Assembly (NCBI GenBank): GCA_963971535.1
Contig: OZ020601.1
Coordinates: 20,616,091-20,680,090, forward strand
Length of the DNA stretch: 64,000 nt
Source of the DNA: Notolepis coatsorum
Lineage: Eukaryota > Chordata > Actinopteri > Aulopiformes > Paralepididae
Direction: 5' to 3'
Of this stretch, positions 22,701-31,945 are shown piece after piece. The notes below the pieces were generated by a model. It ran no database searches and was not told the origin of the DNA. It was given only the letters and a program-made list of their open reading frames with translations. A program made the position numbers and the translations under genes. Position 1 is the first letter of the stretch; the number at the start of each line of letters is the position of its first letter.

Positions 22701-25694
22701 TGCCCATTAGGGTTCTACGAGTTTGAGAGGATGCCACAGGGCATAAGTGGAGCCCCAGCAACCTTTCAGCGGTTAATGGAGAGAGCAGTAGGTGACATGA
22801 ACTTACTCCAGGTGTTGGTGTACCTTGACGACCTGATTGTCTTCGGGAGGTCTCTAGAGGAGCACGAAGAAAGGCTGCTCAAGGTCCTGGATCGCCTCGG
22901 AGAAGTCGGACTGAAACTCTCCATAGACAAGTGTCAAATCTGCCTGCCGAGAGTGAAATACCTGGGTCACATTGTGTCCGCAGAGGGTGTCGAACCTGAC
23001 CCGGAAAAGATAGAAGTGGTTACCAACTGGACTCGCCCGACGAACCTGAAGACCTTGCAATCCTTCTTAGGGTTCTGTGGCTACTATCGGCGTTTCATAG
23101 CCAATTACGCTGCCATTGTGCGACCACTGACTGAGCTGACAAAGGGTTATGCACCCACGCAGAAGAGCAGAAAGAACGCCCACGATAGGAGTAAGGCGTA
23201 CATCAAAGAATCAGAGCCTTTTGGAGAACGATGGGATCAGCCTTGCACAGATGCGTTTCACCAGATCATACAATGTCTGACGCATGCACCTGTGTTGGCA
23301 TTTGCAAACCCCCAAAAGCCTTACATCCTACATGTTGACGCTAGCTTGAAGGGACTTGGAGCAGTGCTCTACCAAGAGTACACAGAGGGCCTGCGACCAG
23401 TGGCTTTCGCAAGCAGAAAACTGAGTGCATCTGAGCAGAACTATCCAATCCACCAGTTGGAGTTCTTGGCGCTAAAGTGGTCTGTAGTAGACAAATTGCA
23501 TGATTATCTCTACGGAGCCAGATTCACAGTACGTACGGATAACAATCCCCTTACCTACGTGCTCACCACAGCAAAGCTCAGTGCAGTAGGGCATCGATGG
23601 CTGGCTGCCCTGTCCACCTATGAATTTGATGTACAGTACCGCCCGGGCCGACACCATATAGATGCAGACCTACTGTCCCGGATCATGCCTGAGGAAGAAA
23701 CCCGTAATGAATGGGTGACTCTATCACAGACTGGAGTAAAGGCCATCGGCCAGCGAATCTCTATCCCTGAGACTCACGGCTGCCCACAGAGGTGTGTCGA
23801 CCAGTTGGGAGCTTCCCCTCAGTGCATCCCAGACATCTATGCGTTTCCAACCCACTTGGAATCCGAGTCGTTGAGACAGATGTCAAAGCAAGAGCTTAAG
23901 AGAGCTCAGGAAAAGGATGTCGATATAGGACCTGCTATCAAGGCCGTGAAGCAGGGGAAATGGCTTGAAGATGAGGATGCAAGTCCAGAACTCTCTAAGC
24001 TCAAACGAGAGATGGGAAAGTTGACCATGAAAGAAGGTATGTTGTATCGGTTGAGCAAGCGACCTTCTGGAGATGTTGTCACTCAACTTGTACTCCCAAA
24101 AGAGTTCAGAGAAATAGTGTTGAAGGCCATGCACAACGATTTAGGACACCTTGGCATTGAGAGAACTGTCGACCAACTGAGGAGCAGATTCTTCTGGCCG
24201 AAGATGTCTGTAGAAGTGGAACAGTACATTAAGAACTGTGGAGAGTGCATCACTCGTAAGTCCCTTCCTCAGCGAGCAGCTCCACTACACCAGATCTTGA
24301 GCAAAGGTCCAATGGATCTTGTGTGTATTGATTTTCTCTCAATGGAACCCGACAGTAAAGGCATAAGCAATGTGTTGGTGGTCACAGACCATTTTACTCG
24401 CTATGCTCAGGCTTTCCCCACCAGAAGCCAGAAAGCACATGTTGTCGCAAAAGTACTGGTGGAGAAATACTTTGTACATTATGGGCTGCCAGCAAGAATC
24501 CATTCGGACCAAGGCCGTGACTTCGAAAGTCGACTGATCCGGGAGATGCTGCAAATGATGGGAGTACGGAAATCCAGAACCACTCCGTATCACCCACAAG
24601 GAGACCCACAGCCCGAACGCTTTAACCGCACGCTATTGTCAATGCTGGGCACGCTGAGTCAAGAAAAGAGGCGGCAGTGGAGTCAGCAAGTACCTTACTT
24701 AGTGCATGCATACAATAGCACCAAGTGCGACTCCACCGGATACTCTCCGTACTTCTTGATGTTCGGAAGAGAAGCAAGACTTCCTGTGGATGTGTGTTTT
24801 GGTACGTCACCGGATGGCAAGGAAAGAGGTCACCACATCAAGTATGTGGCTAAGCTGAAAGACGACCTGCAAAGAGCCTTTGAACTAGCTTCTGCCGCAG
24901 CTGACAAAGTACACCAGCGAAACAAGAAGTCCTATGACAAGAGAGTGACCTGCCAAACCTTGGAACCTGGTGACAGAGTGTTGTTAAGAAACCTGGGGTT
25001 GAGAGGAAAACACAAACTCCAAAGCCGATGGAGTGCTGTTCCTCACGTGGTGGTGAGCAAAATGCCCAACTTACCTGTTTACAGAGTGAGTCCTGAAGAT
25101 GGAATAGGACGCACAAGGACCCTACACAGAGATCATCTCCTACCCATTGGACAACTGGTACGGATGCCAAGAACGGAGAGTGACCACAACACACCTGTGA
25201 AACCAAGAACTAGGGCAGGAACTATCAAGAAGCAACAACGTATACCGTCTCCTCCTACAACAGAAGAGAGTGAGCCGACGTCTGACTCATCCTCTGAAGT
25301 AGAGTATGTAAGGGAGCGCAGACCCTACAGTACCTACCTGGAAGGGATCCTGAAGAAAAGGACTGTGCGAGAGCCAGCTGTCGTCATCCCTGATGAAGAA
25401 CCAGTCAGAGCTCCTGACACATACGAGGATGAACAGAGCGGAGAGGAGCCATCTCCTGAGTCAGAGTCTACCGAGTCAGAGTCTCCTGAGTCAGAGTCTC
25501 CTGAGTCGGGGTCGGACATACAAGGAGGGCACGCTAGCAGCTCTGAAGAAGAAGTTGTGCCTGAGACACAAACCAGGCCTAAACGAGCAGTAAAGCCAAT
25601 AATTAGACTCACCTATGATGAGCCAGGTAAATCCAGAGACAAACCGTTGACCATAGTGCACAGAGGTATGGTTATAAAGATCAAACAACGTTAA
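19794..25694 (+). CDS. gag-pol: Gag-Pol polyprotein of a PNMA-type Ty3/gypsy element (1966 aa)
   Basis: A single open frame encodes capsid and enzymes. Residues 1-120 resemble the N-terminal domain of vertebrate PNMA proteins ('ELKDWCRGEGLNVAHALMV'). Residues 170-350 resemble the PNMA/Gag capsid ('GEEQFEHWLEQARLM', 'QPGEKLSDFLRRLEQSL'). A CCHC zinc knuckle is at 472-485. Protease has D560-S-G. RT runs from about 870 to 1050 with YLDD at 1010-1013. RNase H has D1182, E1223 and D1249. Integrase has H1447, H1452, C1482, C1485 for zinc and D1513, D1572, E1608 for catalysis (the last pair with the usual 35 residues between). A GPY/F-like module lies near 1695-1780, then an acidic Ser/Glu tail with PESES repeats and a basic end. 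No stop or frameshift separates gag from pol, so the Gag:Pol ratio must be set some other way. A second Met lies three codons in. Confidence 0.96.
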   Translation: MDKMDTQAALVMELKDWCRGEGLNVAHALMVLISEDVDVTNIEKTLETVKCLGRVRVRGRLFSTQRKKFMILCECREKVTGENVPPEVMPTDGGEAWPIIIVGETPSAPVDDAKFYEKLAGLLFAEGKTEEDLQNMFQRADSPVSPTESILRALSELMDKVKPPTEHNSYRRLRLFSGTLPTPSGEEQFEHWLEQARLMVEESDGSDKEKRRRLMENLKGSALEIVKSARASNPDVSPGECLEALEHVFGTVQSGEDLYISFRMMQQQPGEKLSDFLRRLEQSLDKVSQRGGILPTNVDRARIEQLLRGAVASDLMLVNLRLRERKAAPPTFLQLLKDIRSEEEYEASRKKLFPAVQCVPVMTEIDGKQAEIQSLKAEVKELKSLVAAVATRPDRGRQDTAENMALNVATPSELRPDSELAALRKQMKRLQNKVDQRVTPRETAAAVSTLDVSRPVSSYPRRSPKGAEEKFCYRCGEGGHFAGKCQNPENQAKVIKRLIHALRIAKDQQQTGSVTHGNKNCDVKKSAVTLQSPSIPEGLVGPPSLVKLKVSGQPCTALLDSGSQVTIIFAPWYQKYLSHVPIQPVSGLALWGLSESNMSYPYLGYVVVDVEYPAEVVGTSQTMTVLALICPSPKTADQTSVIVGTNASHVRQLVKQCRDGGIDVTSTLGVQACAVGDQATLKRSDEMVEGEDRVGSVRWKGPGPLTLPAGGDVQAVCKVELTQAVGQEILMLDASPIAPLPAGVSLQPMVVCSQAMDSNSFRVLLKNDSLRETRIAVGTVIGYLHLVDSVTVIPPKETTSSEFDESRINFGDSPISEEWKSRLRQKLSQRSHVFSMEEWDVGLAKGVEHQIRLSDPRPFRERSRRLAPADIEDVRKHLQELLQAGIIRESRSPYASPIVVVRKKNGTVRMCIDYRLLNSRTIPDQYTTPCIDDALNALTGSQWFSVLDLRSGYYQIAMSEEDREKTAFICPLGFYEFERMPQGISGAPATFQRLMERAVGDMNLLQVLVYLDDLIVFGRSLEEHEERLLKVLDRLGEVGLKLSIDKCQICLPRVKYLGHIVSAEGVEPDPEKIEVVTNWTRPTNLKTLQSFLGFCGYYRRFIANYAAIVRPLTELTKGYAPTQKSRKNAHDRSKAYIKESEPFGERWDQPCTDAFHQIIQCLTHAPVLAFANPQKPYILHVDASLKGLGAVLYQEYTEGLRPVAFASRKLSASEQNYPIHQLEFLALKWSVVDKLHDYLYGARFTVRTDNNPLTYVLTTAKLSAVGHRWLAALSTYEFDVQYRPGRHHIDADLLSRIMPEEETRNEWVTLSQTGVKAIGQRISIPETHGCPQRCVDQLGASPQCIPDIYAFPTHLESESLRQMSKQELKRAQEKDVDIGPAIKAVKQGKWLEDEDASPELSKLKREMGKLTMKEGMLYRLSKRPSGDVVTQLVLPKEFREIVLKAMHNDLGHLGIERTVDQLRSRFFWPKMSVEVEQYIKNCGECITRKSLPQRAAPLHQILSKGPMDLVCIDFLSMEPDSKGISNVLVVTDHFTRYAQAFPTRSQKAHVVAKVLVEKYFVHYGLPARIHSDQGRDFESRLIREMLQMMGVRKSRTTPYHPQGDPQPERFNRTLLSMLGTLSQEKRRQWSQQVPYLVHAYNSTKCDSTGYSPYFLMFGREARLPVDVCFGTSPDGKERGHHIKYVAKLKDDLQRAFELASAAADKVHQRNKKSYDKRVTCQTLEPGDRVLLRNLGLRGKHKLQSRWSAVPHVVVSKMPNLPVYRVSPEDGIGRTRTLHRDHLLPIGQLVRMPRTESDHNTPVKPRTRAGTIKKQQRIPSPPTTEESEPTSDSSSEVEYVRERRPYSTYLEGILKKRTVREPAVVIPDEEPVRAPDTYEDEQSGEEPSPESESTESESPESESPESGSDIQGGHASSSEEEVVPETQTRPKRAVKPIIRLTYDEPGKSRDKPLTIVHRGMVIKIKQR

Positions 25695-25758
25695 GAAGCG
25701 AATGGGTCAACTCCTTAGTCTGTTAAATGTTGTGTCTTATGGGGACATACAGACCTTT

Positions 25759-25771
25759 GGAAGGGGGAGGG
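25759..25771 (+). promoter_or_regulatory. Polypurine tract
   Basis: GGAAGGGGGAGGG lies directly against the first base of the 3' LTR, the place where plus-strand DNA synthesis is primed in LTR retroelements. Confidence 0.93.
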
Positions 25772-27132
25772 TGTAACCCTGGTAATATTAACTAACCCTG
25801 GTAATATTAACCCAGTGGTTATCCTGTTAATATAATATATGTTAAATATATGTTATTATTTTGTATTTTGTATATCTTATTTACCTCTGGGTAATGTGTT
25901 CTACATATACCATTATTTCATGTATGGGTAATATGTAGAACTCCTGTCTATGTGAACTGGGAACTGTGGCTTGGCCAATCAGGAAAAAGGTCAGGGTTGA
26001 TGGGACTGGGTTTAACCAGGTGTGGGGATTGAGCTCTCGAGACCAGGAAGGGAGAGGTTGAGAGAAGCAGGTGGAAGAGTGTGCAAATGTTTGACACACC
26101 ATTGCTAAGTTGTATCCAGTATAGTGTTATCAAGTGTTCTGGCCTAGAACACACGCTGAACATTATATGTGATGTCGGGGAATTGTGCATGTTAGATAGG
26201 CATGCCTAATCAATTGCTCCACATTGGACTGGGTCTTGAGGCTAGCTGGCTAAGCTAGGTAAACAGTAGCAGGGCCCGGATAGCTAACCCGGAAACCCAC
26301 TACATTCAAGAACAGGATAAGCGGTCTGTGCTACCAGGGCCTGTACAGACTTCGAGAACAGGATAAGCGGTCTGTGCTACCAGGGCCTGTACAGATTTCG
26401 GGAACCAGATAGCAGTCTGTGCTACCAAGGCCTGTACAGACTTCCTCTGGCAGCGTGGGAGGCCCACCAGGACTTCACATTGCATCGTGCTCAATCTCCA
26501 CTTTCTCCTTTCCCCCCACCTGAACACTGACTCCGGACCGTGAGTACTTTGGCTCATTAGAGCTGAAGATTAAATGGGATTGTGAGTTTCCCATCAATCA
26601 GGCCTGCAACGGGGGTTTTTGTTTGTTTGTTTTTGTTTATTAGATGCCGGCTTAGGTATATTAGTATATTGTATTATTGTACAGGATATTTCATTTGTAA
26701 TTAGCTGTATCATTAATGCCATTTTGGATATAGGTTTTCATTTATATTTCCTTTTTTGATATTGAGCACATGGTGCCTTTGAGTTTGAACCTGAGTACAG
26801 AGTAACAGCTCTGTTATTTTGTTTTCCTTTTTTGATAGTGAGCACACGGTGCCTTTGAGAGACAATACTCTATTTATTAACTAACTAACATTTTCTTTAT
26901 TCGGTAATGTGTATATATATACACACGGTGTATGTAATATATAACACTATGTTCAATACAGATTATTTTTATATTTAAAGTTAAGTGTCTGGCTTGATCA
27001 TTTCTATTTCAAAGGTATTGATGTTATATACCAAACAGATATTCGTATATTTCTATTATTAGATTAGTAAGAGCTAGGTGTTACGAACCTAGGGCCCTGC
27101 CCTCTAAGTCAACTGGGGTAAAAGGGGCTACA
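25772..27132 (+). repeat. 3' LTR (1361 bp)
   Basis: Same length as the 5' LTR and one base different from it. It is followed by CATA, the second copy of the target duplication. The 46-bp triple repeat is at 26305-26441. Confidence 0.97.
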
Positions 27133-27290
27133 CATATATGGTAATTAAATACCGCCATGGGAACATGCTTGTTTGTGGAATGTGGAATAATGGCTATAAG
27201 CGAACTATAAAGATAGACTTCACTGAGAGTGAGATTGATCACGGAGGTCATCTAATGAACAAATTGAAGGTAGAAAGCATTTCGTTGTGA

Positions 27291-27531
27291 ACAATCTTAT
27301 TTGGAAACATGACACACAAAATAATATTCAGCTTTCTATTAAAAACAATAATTATTTAATCGTAGGATTTTAAATATTTTTTGAGAATAAATCAATCCAA
27401 TGAAGTTGTCCATTCCAGTGGACACCCAGGAGGAAGGGGAGTCTAAGGGTGTTGACTGACGCAGTACTACAGAACCAGCACATTGACAGAAATAATGACA
27501 AGCTGAGCCGACATTTGCACTGTAATGACTG
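27291..27531. other. No gene seen
   Basis: AT-rich; nothing recognised. Confidence 0.4.
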
Positions 27532-27800
27532 AAATGAACGAATGAATGAATGAATGAATGAATGAATGAATGAATGAATGAATGGATGGATGAATGAATG
27601 AATGAATGAATGAATGAATGAATGAATGAATGAATGAATGAATGAATGAATGAATGAATGAATGAATGAATGAATGAACGAAAACTTTATTTAACAGATT
27701 GCAGAATGGGTACAATACAGTGCGGCTCACTGAGTCGCTGAAGCACATTGCTACGTGTGCAACCCAATGGAGAATAAAAACTCGTAACCACAATTTTGTG
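27532..27800 (-). mobile_element. LINE 3' tail with an ATTC tetranucleotide array
   Basis: On the reverse strand about 110 bases ending 'TTAAATAAAGTTTTCGTTCA' run into (ATTC)n at 27532-27680. A 3' UTR ending in a simple tetranucleotide tail is usual for RTE-like and similar non-LTR elements. No coding part remains. Confidence 0.55.
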
Positions 27801-28640
27801 CTTGCGTTTTCCATATACCATATACTGCAAAATAAATGCCTTTTTTCGTTGATGTTTTTTTTTTTTTAAGTTAGATTAACCTCATGCGGGCAGAAAAGTG
27901 GCCATTTTTGTTTTCGTTTTTTGAGGACTGCATACTTTTTTTGCAGATTAAGACCTTGCAAGGGTAGACTTACTTAAAACTGCTGTATGTAATTGTAATA
28001 ACATTAAATAAATGAATTAAATAAAATTAGGCCTGAATGGGTAACGCTCACTAATAAGCCACCCGTCTTCAACAGTATCTCCATGGACACGAAGGCCCAC
28101 AGAACTGTTCTGCACTATCAGCAGAACGTATCAGCCAAATCTGCATTGCAGATTATCTGTACATTGACCGAGTATAATCTCTTTCTATTCACATAACTGA
28201 ATTGAGTTGATTGATGGAGCTTTGACAGCTACATAGGTACACATTCTATTGCTCCGATGGGAAATGCCAGAGCGATATCCAATCTCACGCCGAGAAGAAT
28301 CCCAGGGTGGAGAGGACTTGAATGTGCACGGATGGCATTTGTGCGCGTTGTTTCATGCTCCAATTTGTGTCCCGGCTAGCGGACTCTACTTATATTCTCT
28401 CTGCAAATAGACCGGCATATCCGTGACAAGTCTTCCGATAACGCAAGACAAACCATGCTTCATTCATTCGGAAAGACCTATTCTAAATGCTATTTATAGG
28501 GTTTGGCAATAATTACACTCATGTCTCTGTTTTACAATTAACTATAATTAATTATGAGTCATACCGAACACGTCTTTGTTGGAACTCTAATGCATGAAAG
28601 CTTATTCCGTCCTTCTGCAGTCTTCCTATTCTACAGCTTG
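27801..28640. other. No gene seen
   Basis: AT-rich sequence with T runs at 27841-27870. No frame or repeat family recognised. Confidence 0.5.
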
Positions 28641-29050
28641 GTGACATGTACGTGCGGTCGGAGCTGTGCGTAGATACACTCACTTTAAACAAACACTCAC
28701 CTTACCACTCACTTTACTCACTTTAGACACTTTATATTTATCTATTATTAAAGAGATTTGCACTATTTGCACCCTACCCTACGTGTTGTACCTCATCTCA
28801 TTTCTGCATTGTCACTGTTACTCATCTTACTCTGTATTGTATATTGTATATATATATTGTATATATGTATATTGACTGAACATTCCTTTACTTACTTTTT
28901 ACTTACTTCTTAATAACTTTTTTTTGTACTTACTTTTTTTTGGTACTGTATGTAGCACACTCTCAGGGGCTCATACAGAAACAAGCATTTCATCATAAAG
29001 TATTCTATATTTTGTTGTGACAAATAATAAACAAACTTGAAACTTGAACT
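28641..29050 (+). mobile_element. LINE 3' UTR-like repeat
   Basis: Low-complexity 'CACTTTA' phrases lead to 'GCATTTCATCATAAAG' and then 'ACAAATAATAAACAAACTTG' and AACTTGAACTTG, a tail style frequent at the 3' ends of fish non-LTR elements. No protein remains. Confidence 0.4.
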
Positions 29051-29169
29051 TGTATACCTCTGTGTACTCATGATTTACTCCTGTGCACCCTACATTACTG
29101 CTACCCTACTCTACATTACTGCACACCAGTCTATTTCTCCACCTTACAGATTCAGATTCAGTATTAAAT

Positions 29170-30305
29170 ATTGATGACTTGCTCTAATACAAAACTAGAG
29201 TTGGGTTTTCAACATATACACAATTATTTGATTCAATGGTGGGTTCTGTTTTGTTTTATGCTGCTGGAGTATGGGGTTTTGATGATGCTCCTGAATGTAA
29301 TGCGATCCAGAACCGGGCCATAAGATACTTTTTAGGAGTCCATAAATACACACCAAAAGGGGCTATAGAAGGGGACATGGGGTGGGATTCTTGCTTGGTC
29401 AAGCAAAAGGGTGAAATGGTGAGGTTATGGAACCGCCTGGTCCAGCTGCCAAATGGCAGGGTGACTAAAAAGATTTTTAATTGGGACAGAGCACACGGTC
29501 ATCCCTGGTCAAGAGAGATGTCTATGATTTTTTCTTCTACTGACTTGAGTATGATTTTTATGAACAATTTGCAGTGTAAGGTTCACATAATTAAAACAAA
29601 ATTATCAACAATCCATCAGGATAAGTGGAAGGTGGAGATTTTGAAAAAACCTAAACTTAGAAAATATATTGCAATTAAAAATGAGTATTTTACTGAACCT
29701 TATGTAATGTTAAACTTAAAGAGAAGACGGAGGTCTCTGTGTGCCCAGTTGAGGTCTGGCACCCTGCCATTGGCTGTGGAAGTGGGTAGATTCCAGGGTA
29801 AACCTGAGGAGGAGCGGTTGTGTGTTCTGTGTGATCTGGGAGTGGTGGAGGATGAATATCATTTTGTTTTTTATTGCCCTTTGTACACCACTTTGAGGAG
29901 GGCTTTATTTGAAAAAATTCAAATTGCAAACCCAGATTTGTTTTGGCAGTCTGAGAGCTGTATGTTGAGTTGTTTTTTTGTGGAGGACATCTTCGGTTTT
30001 GCAGGATTTTTGGAGAAGGCATGGCACCTGAGACAAAACACACTGTATCCTATATAATTGTATTTGAATTCACCTTGTTTTTCTGTTTATTTACATTGAG
30101 TACAGCTTGTGTTATATTACGTTTTCTTGTATTTTTCTTTTTTTATGGCCATCTTGGTCTATGTCATTTGTTAAGTAATTGGTAAAGTATATTATTATAT
30201 ACTTATTGTTATGTGTCTTGTAAGCCCATATGGGCTGGGCATACATCTGTATGTAAGACACGAAAATAAAAAATATCAAATCAAATCAAATCAAATCAAA
30301 TAAAA
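29170..30305 (+). mobile_element. 5'-truncated LINE with (TCAAA)n tail
   Basis: The coding remnant at 29236-30057 is followed by about 200 bases of 3' UTR and a (TCAAA)n tail at about 30272-30302. The reading frame extends upstream of the first ATG to a stop at about 29166, so the element's edge is near there. Confidence 0.75.
29236..30057 (+). pseudogene. LINE ORF2 C-terminal fragment (273 codons)
   Basis: The frame starts within the region after the RT catalytic core: 'VLFYAAGVWGF' and 'CNAIQNRAIRYFLGVHKYTP' are typical of the thumb/connection part of non-LTR reverse transcriptases. Further on, 'LCVLCDLGVVEDEYHFVFYC' at about residues 195-214 forms the CCHC-type zinc motif found near the C terminus of many LINE ORF2 proteins. 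The endonuclease and RT catalytic domains are absent, so the fragment cannot be active; the ATG is only an internal Met. It has no internal stop, hence probably a fairly recent 5'-truncated insertion. I cannot assign the clade with confidence. Confidence 0.8.
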
Positions 30306-30635
30306 AATGTAGTGACGAAGACACTTGTTTACCAAAGGACTCGTGGTGCTAGAACACAGATGTGTCACCAGATAACATGTATTTCTCACGGAAAGAGGAA
30401 CAGAGTTGATTCCTCAAAAGAGGATTGCGTGATAAGACACGCTGGCAAAAAGAGGAAGTTGGTATTTGTAACAGCAGTCACCAAAAAGAACCCTGAATGG
30501 GTGGGTGGAGGCTCCTGTTTATATCCCTGTTGAGATGTGAGGGGGCACGCTCACTGCATCCAGATTTAACTCTCAGGCATAGAGCTAAGGAGCGTGAGTC
30601 AGGCCCCAAGGCTTAGCCTACATCCGGGCCGGTTG
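30306..30635. other. No gene seen
   Basis: Nothing recognised between the LINE tail and the ATT array. Confidence 0.4.
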
Positions 30636-30971
<336 letters not shown>

Positions 30972-31154
30972 TATTTCTTATTTATGATCATATAACTGGA
31001 AAATAGAAACGGGTCGGTATGCTTTAAAGGGAGGATTGTTGTTATCCTACACCAATGAGTAAAACAGTGTTTTTTTATGACCATCTAATGGGGAAGAAAG
31101 ACTCCGGTTTGAATCTGTGTTCATATTTGTATCATTATTACCTTTTTCTTAGTC

Positions 31155-31246
31155 TCTGCACCGCTGTGAAGCACTTTGGGCTGCAATTCTTGTATGAAAG
31201 GTGCTAAACAAATAAGGTTTATTGTTATTATTATTATCATTATATA
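31155..31246 (+). mobile_element. L2-like LINE tail
   Basis: 'GTGAAGCACTTTGGGCTGCA' and 'TATGAAAGGTGCTAAACAAA' followed by TTATTATTATT is the common 3' end of fish L2-type elements. Confidence 0.7.
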
Positions 31247-31254
31247 ACTACTTA

Positions 31255-31565
31255 CACATTCATATGACCCCGCTGCAGCGTCCACCTGGAATGACCTGAC
31301 CCTGAAGCTGAAGGTCCTTCCTTCTCTTGAATGACCTGACCCTGAAGCTGAAGGTCCTTCCTTCTCTTGTTGCATTTAAAAGTATGATCTCCGACCACTG
31401 TGTGTCGACTTGTAACTGTCTTAACTGATTTGTATTCTTTATTCTTATTTATTGTGTCTATATGTATGGATTTGCTGATAACTGTGTCTTGTCCTGTAAG
31501 CGTGTCATCACTGTAGATGAGGGTAAACCTCAGGGTCTCGCAAGGTGAAATAAAGGTTTGAAATG
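31255..31565 (+). mobile_element. LINE C-terminal and 3' UTR fragment
   Basis: Plus-strand translation reads 'AASTWNDLTLKLKVLPSLVA', the 'WN.L' motif of L2/Rex1-like ORF2 ends. A 40-bp phrase (AATGACCTGACCCTGAAGCT...) is duplicated in tandem at about 31290-31369. The end is 'AAATAAAGGTTTGAAATGAA'. Confidence 0.65.
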
Positions 31566-31945
31566 AAAACACATTATTCTGATAGCCCAGTTTGTCCTGA
31601 AAACAAACATGTAACATGATTGTACATTTCAGTGTTGATGTTATACATTATTACACAATTACACCAGGCTAACCAAAAATGTCTTTGTCCCCCAGAGGAT
31701 TAAAGTGAGGATCAACAGTTTAATCTAATCTTAGCGCGATGCCGATTGATGACACACAGCAGCGTCGAGGTTCAACACATCGAGACATCAACACACACGG
31801 GTTGTGTAATGTCTGCTCTGCGAGACCTGGCTGTTATTAAGAGCTGAGAGACTGAAGACCAGACCACACACAACTAGAACTGGGAAGGAGTACACAGTAC
31901 ACAGCTATATTTGACTGTACTGTACGTACAGTACTCTGGTACCCG
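31566..31945. other. No gene seen
   Basis: No coding or repeat signal recognised. Confidence 0.4.

Larger units (their letters stand above)
17908..27132 (+). mobile_element. Complete Ty3/gypsy LTR retrotransposon, 9225 bp
   Basis: Order: 5' LTR, primer site, leader with a minisatellite, one gag-pol frame, polypurine tract, 3' LTR. The flanks show a 4-bp duplication, CATA (17904-17907 and 27133-27136). LTRs begin TGTAACCC and end GGGGCTACA. The pol order protease, RT, RNase H, integrase is that of Ty3/gypsy. No envelope frame follows integrase. Intact coding, near-identical LTRs and a clean target duplication all say that the insertion is young. Confidence 0.97.
17656..27290. mobile_element. 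Older DNA-element remnant split by the LTR retrotransposon
   Basis: The left part (17656-17907) starts at 'AGGGCCCTCATTTATCAA', a phrase I associate with fish non-autonomous DNA transposons, and contains inverted 'TTTATCAAC'/'GTTGATAAA' words. Its probable continuation is 27133-27290, after the 3' LTR. Removing the LTR element and one copy of its target duplication leaves a palindromic site, ACCATATATGGT. The outer right end was not found, so the assignment is tentative. Confidence 0.4.

Noticed and set aside
25695-25758. Search for an envelope gene after integrase
   Set aside because: Only 64 bases lie between the gag-pol stop and the polypurine tract, so there is no room for one.
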